Shown here: positions 15,212-22,972 of the stretch, piece by piece | Position numbering within the stretch: the stretch's first letter is position 1 | How the letters are laid out: each line of letters opens with the position of its first letter | Origin: Propionibacteriaceae bacterium | GTDB lineage: Bacteria > Actinomycetota > Actinomycetes > Propionibacteriales > Propionibacteriaceae | DNA length: 28,595 nt | Assembly (NCBI GenBank): GCA_031254155.1 | Contig: JAIRVA010000182.1 | Location: 1 to 28,595, forward strand | Direction of reading: 5' to 3' | Made by a program: the position numbers and the translations under genes | The notes under the pieces: generated by a model | What the model was told of the DNA's origin: nothing | Seen by the model: the letters and a program-made list of their open reading frames with translations, nothing else | The model's database searches: none

Positions 15212-17353
15212 TCATAGTGCCTGCAGTTCCAGGAGTAGTGCATTGGCTGGGTTGAGGAGGGGTAGGGGTACGCCCTCGTTGCCAAGAAGTGATCCGGGCA
15301 GGACCACACCATGGCGGCCGAGTCCGGCAAACCACGGGGGATCAGACACTTCGTGCCGGCTCGCCTCTCCTACTTCCTCGCGTACCCTGACTCGGTAATA
15401 CCGGGACGGGTCCAGACCAGGCAGCGCTACTCGCGACGTGTGTAACGTTCCAGATGTCTCGAGTCGGACCCAGGCGAAGAGCGCGTGGCGGCCATCGGGT
15501 GAAACGACACCGTGCAGGAGTGCGCCCTTGTCAACCCAGTCAGACCGAACGGTCACCCCTGAGTGCAGCAGCGGTCGGAGTTCTTTGTAAAGGGCCGCCC
15601 ACCGCGCGAGCTGGGTGATTTCGTCCTCGGCGCATCTGGTGATGTCCCACTCAATGCCGGCGTGGCCGAAAAGCGCTGTGATCAGGCGAAAAGACAGGGC
15701 GGTCACTCGATGGGTGGTGTGGGCTTCAGACATGCCGACGTGACTACCAATGAGTTCCGGGGGGAGAAGGAGCCCTGTCCAAAGTTGGATGTTCTGGCGC
15801 TCGACAGGATCATTGGTGTCAGACGCCCATACTCGCTGGACGTGTTGGGTGATGCCGAGGTCAATCCGTCCGCCGCCAGAGGCGCAGCTCTCGATCTCAA
15901 GGTGGGGGAACCGAGTACGGAGCTCATCCATCAGCTGGTACAACAAGCGTACGTTGTCGTGGCTCCGCGGGTGGCCAGTGGTGCGAGACAGGCCAGCGTA
16001 GACATCTCGGTTATGATCCCATTTGATGAAGTCGACCCGCACTTCCTCGACAATGGTGCTGATGCGTTCCAAGATGTAGACATAGGCTGCTGGCACTGCC
16101 AGGTCAAGCGCGAACTGGTGGCGGAACGCTAGACGAGGATCCTCTGCCAGCAGCCAGTCGGGATGTGCGCGGACGAGGTTCGAATCGGGGTTGGCCATCT
16201 CTGGCTCGAACCACAAGCCAAGTTGCATCCCCACGGAGTGGACGTGGTCACTCAACGGTCTCAGTCCGTCCGGCCAGACGGTTGTGTCGACGTACCAGTC
16301 GCCCAGCCCGGCCTGGTCGTGGCGCCGCCCTTCAAACCAACCGTCGTCGAGGACAAACCTCTCAACTCCAATTGTCGCGGCAAGATCAGCTAGGCGGTGC
16401 AGGTGGGCGGGATCGTGGTCGAAGTACGCGGCTTCCCAGGTGTTGAGTAGCAGAGGGCGGGGGCTTCGTGGGTACGCTGGGGTGGCGCGTACCCACTCGT
16501 GGAAGTGTGCCGACAGCCCATCCAGTCCATGGTCGCTCCAGGCGAACAGCGCTGTTGGACTGCGGTACGTCTCGCCCGGTGCAAGGCTGATCTCGCCCGG
16601 CTCCAGTACCTCACCGATGCCGAGTACGCCGGTGTGAGTACCGGCTCCCTCGGGCAACCTCTCTATGAAGTATTCCTGGTTTCCACTCCAGGCCAGGTGG
16701 GCAGCCCAGACCTCGCCGTGCCGAAAGCCGAAGCCAGGTGTACCGACAGCGGAAACGTACGCGGCGTCGTGTCCCGGGCGCCCACGGTGAGTCGCGCGCC
16801 GCCAGGTCCCGTCGGCTACGGCGCGGCGCTGGGGGCGTCGTTCGCCCGCCCAACCGCCGCTGAAGTCCAGGATTTCGCCGGCACGGAGCGGTAGCGGCAT
16901 GACCAGTCGCGCGGCCGTAACCTCAAGGACGTCGACCCCCGTCGCGCGAACCTCCACCCACGCCGACAGGATACCGGAGGGGGCAAGGTCGTAGTGGAAA
17001 ATGACCTCGGCCTGTTCTCCGTCGTCCCGGATCGTGATCGAGGCGCGACTCCCGGAATCGGTCGTCTCAGCCTGGTGGGTGCGGGTGAGAAGGACGGGAA
17101 CTCCCAGTTTTGTCCGCACGCCGAGTGCGGGCGTGCCGGACCAGCCGTGGAACCGGCTGGCGGTGATGGAAAAAGAACGCGGTTGGTCCCAGGACGAGTT
17201 CATGATGGCTGAGAGCGCAGTCGCCACGAGGCCGTCGGCTTCGTGTTCCGACACAGCGCGACCCCAATGGATGACTTCCGGGATTCCCCAGGGGTCAGGC
17301 GCGAGGACGAGGCTGACGCCACCGTTTCGCAGGTGTAGAGGTGCAGCGGGCAT
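15212..17353 (-). CDS. GH36 alpha-galactosidase
   Basis: Cytosolic retaining alpha-galactosidase, 713 residues, as usual for the family, with no signal peptide. An N-terminal beta-sandwich (1-300) leads to the barrel, which contains NTWEAAYFD, FVLDDGWFEGRR and the FEPEM loop. The nucleophile is Asp446 in FIKWDHNRD, CASGGGR binds substrate, and the acid/base is Asp512 in WASDTND. The ATG at 17353 has AAGGAG eight bases upstream. It is divergent from the ROK regulator and probably hydrolyses imported melibiose-, raffinose- or galactomannan-type oligosaccharides. Confidence 0.94.
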   Translation of the reverse strand: MPAAPLHLRNGGVSLVLAPDPWGIPEVIHWGRAVSEHEADGLVATALSAIMNSSWDQPRSFSITASRFHGWSGTPALGVRTKLGVPVLLTRTHQAETTDSGSRASITIRDDGEQAEVIFHYDLAPSGILSAWVEVRATGVDVLEVTAARLVMPLPLRAGEILDFSGGWAGERRPQRRAVADGTWRRATHRGRPGHDAAYVSAVGTPGFGFRHGEVWAAHLAWSGNQEYFIERLPEGAGTHTGVLGIGEVLEPGEISLAPGETYRSPTALFAWSDHGLDGLSAHFHEWVRATPAYPRSPRPLLLNTWEAAYFDHDPAHLHRLADLAATIGVERFVLDDGWFEGRRHDQAGLGDWYVDTTVWPDGLRPLSDHVHSVGMQLGLWFEPEMANPDSNLVRAHPDWLLAEDPRLAFRHQFALDLAVPAAYVYILERISTIVEEVRVDFIKWDHNRDVYAGLSRTTGHPRSHDNVRLLYQLMDELRTRFPHLEIESCASGGGRIDLGITQHVQRVWASDTNDPVERQNIQLWTGLLLPPELIGSHVGMSEAHTTHRVTALSFRLITALFGHAGIEWDITRCAEDEITQLARWAALYKELRPLLHSGVTVRSDWVDKGALLHGVVSPDGRHALFAWVRLETSGTLHTSRVALPGLDPSRYYRVRVREEVGEASRHEVSDPPWFAGLGRHGVVLPGSLLGNEGVPLPLLNPANALLLELQAL

Positions 17354-17371
17354 TGGGTGGTCTCCTTATGG

Positions 17372-17400
17372 TTGACGGACACGACTTCCCTTCGTATGAT
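17372..17400 (+). promoter_or_regulatory. Promoter of the ROK-ABC-GH27 operon
   Basis: TTGACG (17372-17377) and TATGAT (17395-17400) are separated by exactly 17 bases, a strong sigma-70-type match in this GC-rich DNA. Transcription would start near 17407, 36 bases before the ROK ATG. The -10 box lies within the palindromic operator. Confidence 0.72.
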
Positions 17401-17423
17401 AGTTCCATCTCCGTACGAACTAT
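17391..17423. promoter_or_regulatory. Palindromic operator between divergent promoters
   Basis: Two interlocking inverted repeats are visible: ATAGTTC (17399-17405) with GAACTAT (17417-17423), and TTCGTA (17391-17396) with TACGAA (17414-17419). The element covers the plus-strand -10 box and the minus-strand -10 box. Its place next to a ROK-family gene suggests that this regulator binds it and represses both arms without sugar. Confidence 0.6.
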
Positions 17424-17447
17424 AAATGAGAGAGAAGCTGTTATGAA
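17419..17447 (-). promoter_or_regulatory. Promoter of GH36 gene
   Basis: On the minus strand TTCATA (17447-17442) and TATAGT (17424-17419) are 17 bases apart. Transcription would start near 17412, inside the palindrome, about 60 bases before the GH36 ATG. The -35 box overlaps the ROK start codon. Confidence 0.5.
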
Positions 17448-18657
17448 CAACGGCGACAGCCGATCCATAGTTCGCCAGGCAAACCGGCGAACGGTGTTCA
17501 CACTGCTCCAGGCTCAGGGGCGTATCTCTCAGGCCGACATTGTGGCGGCAACTGGCCTGGGGAAAGCGACGGTGTCAAGCATCATTGCTGAGTTGGCAAC
17601 CGAGGGCTGGCTCCACGAGGTCGGTACCGCCAAAGCAACGGGGGCTCGCGGCGGCCGGCGCTCCACCCTGCTCGACATCAACCCAGAACGGGGGTACGTC
17701 GTGGGGCTAAAACTCCTTGACTCTTCGCTCGCGGTGGTGGTAACCGACCTGTTTGCCCGGGTCATCCTGCACGAGACCGTACCGATCACCCCTTGCCGGT
17801 GTCCGGAGGATGTACTGGACATTATTGACGAAGTGGTGACGAGCGCCATCGCGCGGGCCGGGCTGGCGCGGACCCAGGTGCTTGGCGTCGGAGTGGGTAT
17901 CAGTGGTCCGATTGAGCCTGGTCGAGGCACGATTGTGTTGTCGCGTAACTTCCCGGACTTCCCACCAGTGCCCATGGCTGATCGGTTATCGGCCCGCCTT
18001 CGACTGCCCGTCCAGATCGAGAATGACGTGAACACTGTGACCATCGCCGAACGCTGGTTCGGCCAGGGTCAGGGTTGTGATGACTTTGTCGTTGTTACTA
18101 TCGGTCAGGGTATTGGTGCCGGCGTCGTGGTGGGCGGGAGACTGGTGAGAGGGGTTCGGGGTGCGGCCGGCGAGCTGGGGCACCTGCGGATGACTCCCGA
18201 TGGCCCGCAGTGCGAGTGTGGCGGGCAAGGCTGTCTCCAAGCCGTGGCGGCCGATCCGGCGGTTGTACGGGAGGTCAGGCAAGGGATCGCACGAGGTGAG
18301 GCGAGTTCACTCGTCGTGGACGATCTGACGATGCGACAGATTATCAAGGCCGCTGACGAGGGCGACAAGCTCGCTCAAAACGAACTCGCTCGGTCGGGTG
18401 CGGCCTTCGGTTGGGGAGTGGCTGCTCTCATCAACCTCCTGGCGCCGCAAAAGGTTATCGTCACGGGTGAGGGAGTGGATGCTGGCCACTGGCGCCTCGA
18501 CCCGATGCGTGAAGCACTTCGGGCGGAGGTGTTCCCGCCGCTGGCCGGAGGTTTCACAGTCGTGACGGAGAGCCTGGACTTTGAAACGTGGGCCCGGGGG
18601 GCCGCCTGTGCGGTACTCGGGCGACTTTTCGATAGTCCGGCTATGAACAACAAATAA
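17443..18657 (+). CDS. ROK-family transcriptional regulator
   Basis: Sugar-responsive repressor of the ROK family, 404 residues. A MarR-like winged helix covers about 10-75 (ANRRTVFTLLQAQGRISQAD, ATGLGKATVSS), followed by the two-lobed ROK domain. The zinc site is visible as GHLRM with CECGGQGCLQ, and the sugar-binding region as ENDVNT and TIGQGIGAG. The ATG at 17443 fits the family start; upstream starts would run into the promoter. The ribosome-binding site is weak (AGAGAAG). It probably senses galactose, melibiose or a related sugar and controls the divergent GH36 gene and its own operon. The binding-protein gene follows after 27 bases. Confidence 0.92.
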   Translation: MNNGDSRSIVRQANRRTVFTLLQAQGRISQADIVAATGLGKATVSSIIAELATEGWLHEVGTAKATGARGGRRSTLLDINPERGYVVGLKLLDSSLAVVVTDLFARVILHETVPITPCRCPEDVLDIIDEVVTSAIARAGLARTQVLGVGVGISGPIEPGRGTIVLSRNFPDFPPVPMADRLSARLRLPVQIENDVNTVTIAERWFGQGQGCDDFVVVTIGQGIGAGVVVGGRLVRGVRGAAGELGHLRMTPDGPQCECGGQGCLQAVAADPAVVREVRQGIARGEASSLVVDDLTMRQIIKAADEGDKLAQNELARSGAAFGWGVAALINLLAPQKVIVTGEGVDAGHWRLDPMREALRAEVFPPLAGGFTVVTESLDFETWARGAACAVLGRLFDSPAMNNK

Positions 18658-18684
18658 ACACGAAAATGAATGGAGAATCCAACG

Positions 18685-19995
18685 ATGGATAAGTTACAGA
18701 CAAAGCGAGGGCGCCAGCGTAGGTTTGGCGTCGTGGCGGCCGGCTTGAGCCTGCTGCTTCTGGCCGCGTGCAGCAGTCCGGGAAACACGTCGGAGTCTGG
18801 GGGTGCCCCGGCCGCCAGCCCGGTCAAAATCTCACAGTGGTATCACGAGTACGGTGAGGCTGGCACGAAGGAGGCGGTCGAAAAGTATGCCGCGGATTTC
18901 AACGCCAGCCAGGACGCCATCAAAGTCACGGTGACGTGGGTGGTGGGTGATTACGAGACGAAGCTCAATGCGGCGCTGTTGGCTGGAGAGGGGCCTGACC
19001 TCTTTGAGTCCGCGCCGGTCGGAGAACGAATTGTGGCCGGCCAAGTCTCGCCGGTCGACGACCTCTTCGGTGAGGCTCTGAGCGACTTCAATCCGAAGAA
19101 CATTGCGGCGGTCACCGTTGGCCAGCACATCTACGGTGTGCCGATGTCCGATGGTACCGGGCTGCTCTTCTACCGCAAGAGCATGCTCGATGAGGCGGGC
19201 ATTAAGCCACCGGCCACGATGGATGACCTCATCGCCGCCGCCAAAGCTCTGACCACGAGCACTCAGAAGGGGCTCTTCATCGGTAATGACGGTTGCACGT
19301 CGGGTCAGCTGCCCAAGATCGCCGTTTGGTCCGCCGGCACGCAGATCGTGGATCAGGCGAGCGGTGAGGTGGTGCTTGATCCGGCTCGGACGAAAGTCGC
19401 CTTTGAGAAGATGAAGGAGTTGTGCGCAACCGACGCTCTTCTGCTCGGAGCCCCGACCGACTGGTACGACTCTAGTGCATTTATCGACGGCTTGACGGCG
19501 ATGCAGTGGGGCGGTCAATGGACGCTACCCGCTGTTGAGAGTGCCCTTGGTGACGACTTCGGCGTGGTGCCATGGCCCGCGGCCGATGCTCAAGGCGCCC
19601 CCGCGACATGGTTTGGTGGTTGGTACCAGCAGGTGAACGCGAAGAGCGCCAACATTGAGGCAGCGAAGGAGTTTGCCAAGTGGCTGTGGATCGACAACAC
19701 CGAGGCACAGACGGAATGGTCAACAGCCTTTGGTAGTACGGCCCCCGTCCGTCAGTCCATCGTCGATGCCGCGCCGAATCTCGCGAAGCCTCCCGCGTCC
19801 TTGTTCATCAAGGCAATCGCCGACGATGGGCATCTCGAGAGTGGCGTTTACTGGTCGACCGCGGCCGAGACTGCGCTGGCGACGGCGCTAAACGATGTCG
19901 TGAAGAACGGTGCCGACCCCGATACCGCCATCGAAGGCGCGCGGGCTACGATTTCCGCCGAAGTCGACCGGATCAAAGCCGGATTCAAGATCTAG
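18685..19995 (+). CDS. CUT1 sugar ABC transporter substrate-binding lipoprotein
   Basis: Extracytoplasmic oligosaccharide-binding protein of the MalE-like CUT1 class, 436 residues. It has a basic N-terminus, a hydrophobic segment and the lipobox LAAC, with the modified Cys near residue 29. The mature fold shows the usual LLAGEGPDLFES and YGVPMSDGTGLLFYRK stretches. I chose the ATG at 18685 (GGAG nine bases upstream) over 18670. It is co-transcribed with the ROK gene and two permeases. An alpha-galactoside such as raffinose, melibiose or galactosyl-mannooligosaccharide is the likely ligand, inferred only from the neighbouring hydrolases. Confidence 0.92.
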   Translation: MDKLQTKRGRQRRFGVVAAGLSLLLLAACSSPGNTSESGGAPAASPVKISQWYHEYGEAGTKEAVEKYAADFNASQDAIKVTVTWVVGDYETKLNAALLAGEGPDLFESAPVGERIVAGQVSPVDDLFGEALSDFNPKNIAAVTVGQHIYGVPMSDGTGLLFYRKSMLDEAGIKPPATMDDLIAAAKALTTSTQKGLFIGNDGCTSGQLPKIAVWSAGTQIVDQASGEVVLDPARTKVAFEKMKELCATDALLLGAPTDWYDSSAFIDGLTAMQWGGQWTLPAVESALGDDFGVVPWPAADAQGAPATWFGGWYQQVNAKSANIEAAKEFAKWLWIDNTEAQTEWSTAFGSTAPVRQSIVDAAPNLAKPPASLFIKAIADDGHLESGVYWSTAAETALATALNDVVKNGADPDTAIEGARATISAEVDRIKAGFKI

Positions 19996-19998
19996 AGA

Positions 19999-20970
19999 AT
20001 GACCACAGATATGTCACGAGTGAGCGCGGCGCGTTTGCATACGAGGAGCCAATTGGCTCCGGTACGCGGCGCGTCGCGCCGCCGCGATGCGCGGGCCTTC
20101 TGGGCCTTCGTCGGGCCGATGGCGCTCGGAGTAGTCGTGTTCGTGTTGGTGCCCATCGTCTGGGGATTGTGGTTGTCGTTATCTGCCGCGCAGGCCACGA
20201 TCACCCCCACCGGGTTCGTGGGTTTGGCCAACTACTCCACCATATTGCAGAACAAGTCTTTCCGAGGCTCGCTGATCATGATCGCGACGTTCGCGCTTCT
20301 GATCGTACCCCTCACCATCGGCTTCTCATTGCTGCTCGCACTGCTCATCGACGCGGTGCCGCGCGGGAAGGGGTTCTTCCGAACAGTCATCTTCATACCG
20401 ACGGCCTGCTCATACGTCGTGGCTTCGGCTATTTGGAAGATCAGTCTCTTTAATGGTTTGCCGTCGGGGTTCGCCAACACGGTGTTTCGCTGGTTTGGCC
20501 TGGATCCAGTGGTCTGGGTGGGAGGGAAGGCTCCCGCTGCAGTGTGGGTGGTGCTGGTGACGGTCCGCCTCTGGCTACAGTCAGGGTTCTACATGATTCT
20601 CTTTACAGCGGGGTTGCAGGAGATTCCGCAGGAACTCTATGAGGCATCAAGAGTGGACGGAGTGCGAAACCGCCTCCAAGAACTGCGGTACATTACCCTG
20701 CCATTGTTGCGTAACACGACGGTGGCGATCATGATGCTTTGTCTGATCGGGGCTTTCCAGGCCTTCGACGAGTTCTACAACATCCTGCTGCTCGGCGGGC
20801 AGAGCGCCGTCGCTGACAGCTTACCACCTTTAGTTTATCTATATCAGGTCGCCTTCGGGAGTCAGAACTACGGGTTGGGCAGTGCAGGGGCCTTCATATT
20901 GACGGCGATCATCATTGTCTTCACTCTGTTGCAGGGTAAGTTGTTTGGGGTGTCCCGTGAAGAGCGTTGA
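19999..20970 (+). CDS. CUT1 sugar ABC transporter permease (MalF-like)
   Basis: Inner-membrane permease, 323 residues with six predicted helices after a basic 35-residue N-terminus. The EAA loop is ELYEASRVDGVRNRLQELRY followed by ITLP. It starts three bases after the binding-protein stop and overlaps the next permease by 14 bases. An internal ATG at 20011 is another possible start. It carries a short run of codons rare in this DNA, TTA at 20821 and 20830 and CTA at 20839, between two late membrane segments. Its ATPase partner is not in the window. Confidence 0.93.
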   Translation: MTTDMSRVSAARLHTRSQLAPVRGASRRRDARAFWAFVGPMALGVVVFVLVPIVWGLWLSLSAAQATITPTGFVGLANYSTILQNKSFRGSLIMIATFALLIVPLTIGFSLLLALLIDAVPRGKGFFRTVIFIPTACSYVVASAIWKISLFNGLPSGFANTVFRWFGLDPVVWVGGKAPAAVWVVLVTVRLWLQSGFYMILFTAGLQEIPQELYEASRVDGVRNRLQELRYITLPLLRNTTVAIMMLCLIGAFQAFDEFYNILLLGGQSAVADSLPPLVYLYQVAFGSQNYGLGSAGAFILTAIIIVFTLLQGKLFGVSREER

Positions 20971-21808
20971 TACGGCCCGTCGCCGTCCTCGGCGGTGGTC
21001 ACTCGCACCAGTCTACGTCGCGCTCAGCTTTTTCAGCCTGCTGTTCCTGGCACCGTACTACGTCATGGTACGAAATGCAGTCAGTTCGCGGCAAGACATC
21101 ACCAGTGGCAACTGGAGGTGGTTTCCGGCGCAACTCCAGTTCGAGAGTTTGCGGGGTGTGTTCCGGGCCGGGTCACCGGTTGTGCGCGGGATGGGCAACT
21201 CGCTGCTGATCGCGTCGATCCAGACGATGGCGCAACTTGTTATTGCGGCTTTGGCGGGGTACGCCTTGGCCCGGATCAGGTACCGCTACCGGAACGTTGT
21301 GTTCGCCGCCTTGCTGGCTACCATGATGGTACCCAGCGCCGTCACCTTCATACCGACCTTCGCCGTGGTCGCGAAACTGGGCTGGATCAACACTCTGGCG
21401 GGGATTATCGTGCCGGGCTTGTTCAACGTCTTCATGGTGTTCATTTACCGGCAGTTTTTCCTCGACTTTCCGACTGAGTTGGAAGAGGCAGGTACGATTG
21501 ACGGGCTTGGGCGAGCGGGTGTCTTCGTGCGAATCGTGCTGCCCAACGCCAGGGGAGTCACAATCGCGCTGGGCTCGATTGGGTTCATCAATAGCTGGAA
21601 TGCGTTTTTGTGGCCCCTCGTCGTTGGGCAAGATGAGTCAACCTGGACGGTCCAGGTAGCCATCTCGTCATCGCTCAACTCCTACTCGATTGATCTGCCC
21701 GGTCTGTTCGCCGGCTCGCTGGCTTCGGTCTTGCCGCTCGTGATCGGGTTCTTCGTCTTCCAGCGCTATATCGTTCAGGGTGTCAAGTTCTCAGGTGTGA
21801 AGGGGTAG
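20957..21808 (+). CDS. CUT1 sugar ABC transporter permease (MalG-like)
   Basis: Second permease of the importer, 283 residues, six predicted helices. The EAA loop reads EEAGTIDGLGRAGVFVRIVL then P. The frame is open upstream to 20915, but the GTG at 20957 gives the usual short cytoplasmic N-terminus (KSVDTARRRPRRWS) and overlaps the preceding stop by 14 bases, suggesting coupling. GGGG lies six bases upstream. The cytosolic GH27 gene starts two bases after its stop. Confidence 0.91.
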   Translation: MKSVDTARRRPRRWSLAPVYVALSFFSLLFLAPYYVMVRNAVSSRQDITSGNWRWFPAQLQFESLRGVFRAGSPVVRGMGNSLLIASIQTMAQLVIAALAGYALARIRYRYRNVVFAALLATMMVPSAVTFIPTFAVVAKLGWINTLAGIIVPGLFNVFMVFIYRQFFLDFPTELEEAGTIDGLGRAGVFVRIVLPNARGVTIALGSIGFINSWNAFLWPLVVGQDESTWTVQVAISSSLNSYSIDLPGLFAGSLASVLPLVIGFFVFQRYIVQGVKFSGVKG

Positions 21809-21810
21809 CC

Positions 21811-22962
21811 ATGGCCACACTTTATGATCCCCGCAACCGGTTGGCTCCGCGCCCGCCCATGGGGTGGAACTCATACAATCCCTTCGGCGGGATGCATGGC
21901 TTGCCCGCGGATGCCGATCCGGCGCTGCCCGGCGGGGTCGCTCTCAGTGAGAAGCTGATTCTCGAAACCGCTGACAGCCTGGTCAGCCGAGGGCTACGCG
22001 ACTCGGGGTATGTGTACCTGAATATTGATGACCGGTGGCAGGATCCCTGTCAGCCTCGCGATGAGTCTGGGCGTCTGCGCTGGGACGAACGCCGGTTCCC
22101 GCACGGGATCCCGTGGGTGGCGGAGTTTGTTCACGAGCGGGGTTTGAAGTTCGGGCTGTACACGGTGGCCAATGTGTATGCCTGTGGTGGCGAGGAAGGC
22201 TGTGGGCCTTGTGGGGCCCCAGCCACGGGGAGTCTGGGTCATGAGCGAGTGGACGCCGACTCGTTCGCCGAGTGGGGCGTTGACTTTCTCAAGATCGACT
22301 GGTGCGGGGTCGACGAAGCTCGCAACCGGGGACGGGCGGCGGACGTTTTCGCTTGCTGGAACGAGGCGATTGCGTCGACCGGCCGGGACATGATCATGTC
22401 GGCGAGTACGTGGGGTGAAGAAGACGAGCCCGCTTGGGCACCCCGGCTAACCCACATGTGGCGGACTACCGCTGACCTGCTCCCCACCTGGGACTCAATC
22501 GTCGCCGTGGCTCAGGCCACGGCCGATCCTCGCTGGAGTGCGGTCAGCGGACCGAAGTCCGGCTGGAATGACCCAGACTTCTTGCAGGTCGGCCATCCGG
22601 CCCTCACCTACGCCGAGTCGAAGTCCCACCTGGTGATGTGGGCCATGTTGTCGGCCCCCTTGCTCGCTGGTAACGACATCCGGACTGCTTCGCTGGATAT
22701 TGTCGAGCTGTTGCGGAACGATACTGTTCTCGCTCTAGACCAAGACGGATCGCCATCCGCAACACTGACAACGCTTGATGGTGAGTGGGATGTTTGGGAC
22801 CGCCGGCTCGCCAGCGGCCACGTCGCTCGCGCGGTGATCAACCTGGCCGACTCACCCCGTCGGGTATGTGGCAGCATTGATCTTCCCGGCGATCACGATG
22901 TTTTCGGTACTAGTGTTCTGGAGCCGCTTGCGCCCCACGATGTTGTGCTCTTTGTGACGTGA
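21811..22962 (+). CDS. Cytosolic GH27 alpha-galactosidase
   Basis: Retaining alpha-galactosidase of 383 residues without signal peptide or carbohydrate-binding domain. It is a paralogue of the secreted GH27 enzyme: both open with TLYDP and PPMGWNSYN and share the DDRWQDP and RWDERRFP stretches. Asp163 in KIDWCG is the nucleophile and Asp222 in WRTTADLLPTW the likely acid/base. GAAGGGG precedes the ATG. It acts on sugars brought in by the transporter encoded just upstream. Why the cell keeps both this enzyme and GH36 is unclear; linkage or chain-length preference may differ. Confidence 0.92.
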   Translation: MATLYDPRNRLAPRPPMGWNSYNPFGGMHGLPADADPALPGGVALSEKLILETADSLVSRGLRDSGYVYLNIDDRWQDPCQPRDESGRLRWDERRFPHGIPWVAEFVHERGLKFGLYTVANVYACGGEEGCGPCGAPATGSLGHERVDADSFAEWGVDFLKIDWCGVDEARNRGRAADVFACWNEAIASTGRDMIMSASTWGEEDEPAWAPRLTHMWRTTADLLPTWDSIVAVAQATADPRWSAVSGPKSGWNDPDFLQVGHPALTYAESKSHLVMWAMLSAPLLAGNDIRTASLDIVELLRNDTVLALDQDGSPSATLTTLDGEWDVWDRRLASGHVARAVINLADSPRRVCGSIDLPGDHDVFGTSVLEPLAPHDVVLFVT

Positions 22963-22972
22963 GGAGTACGCG

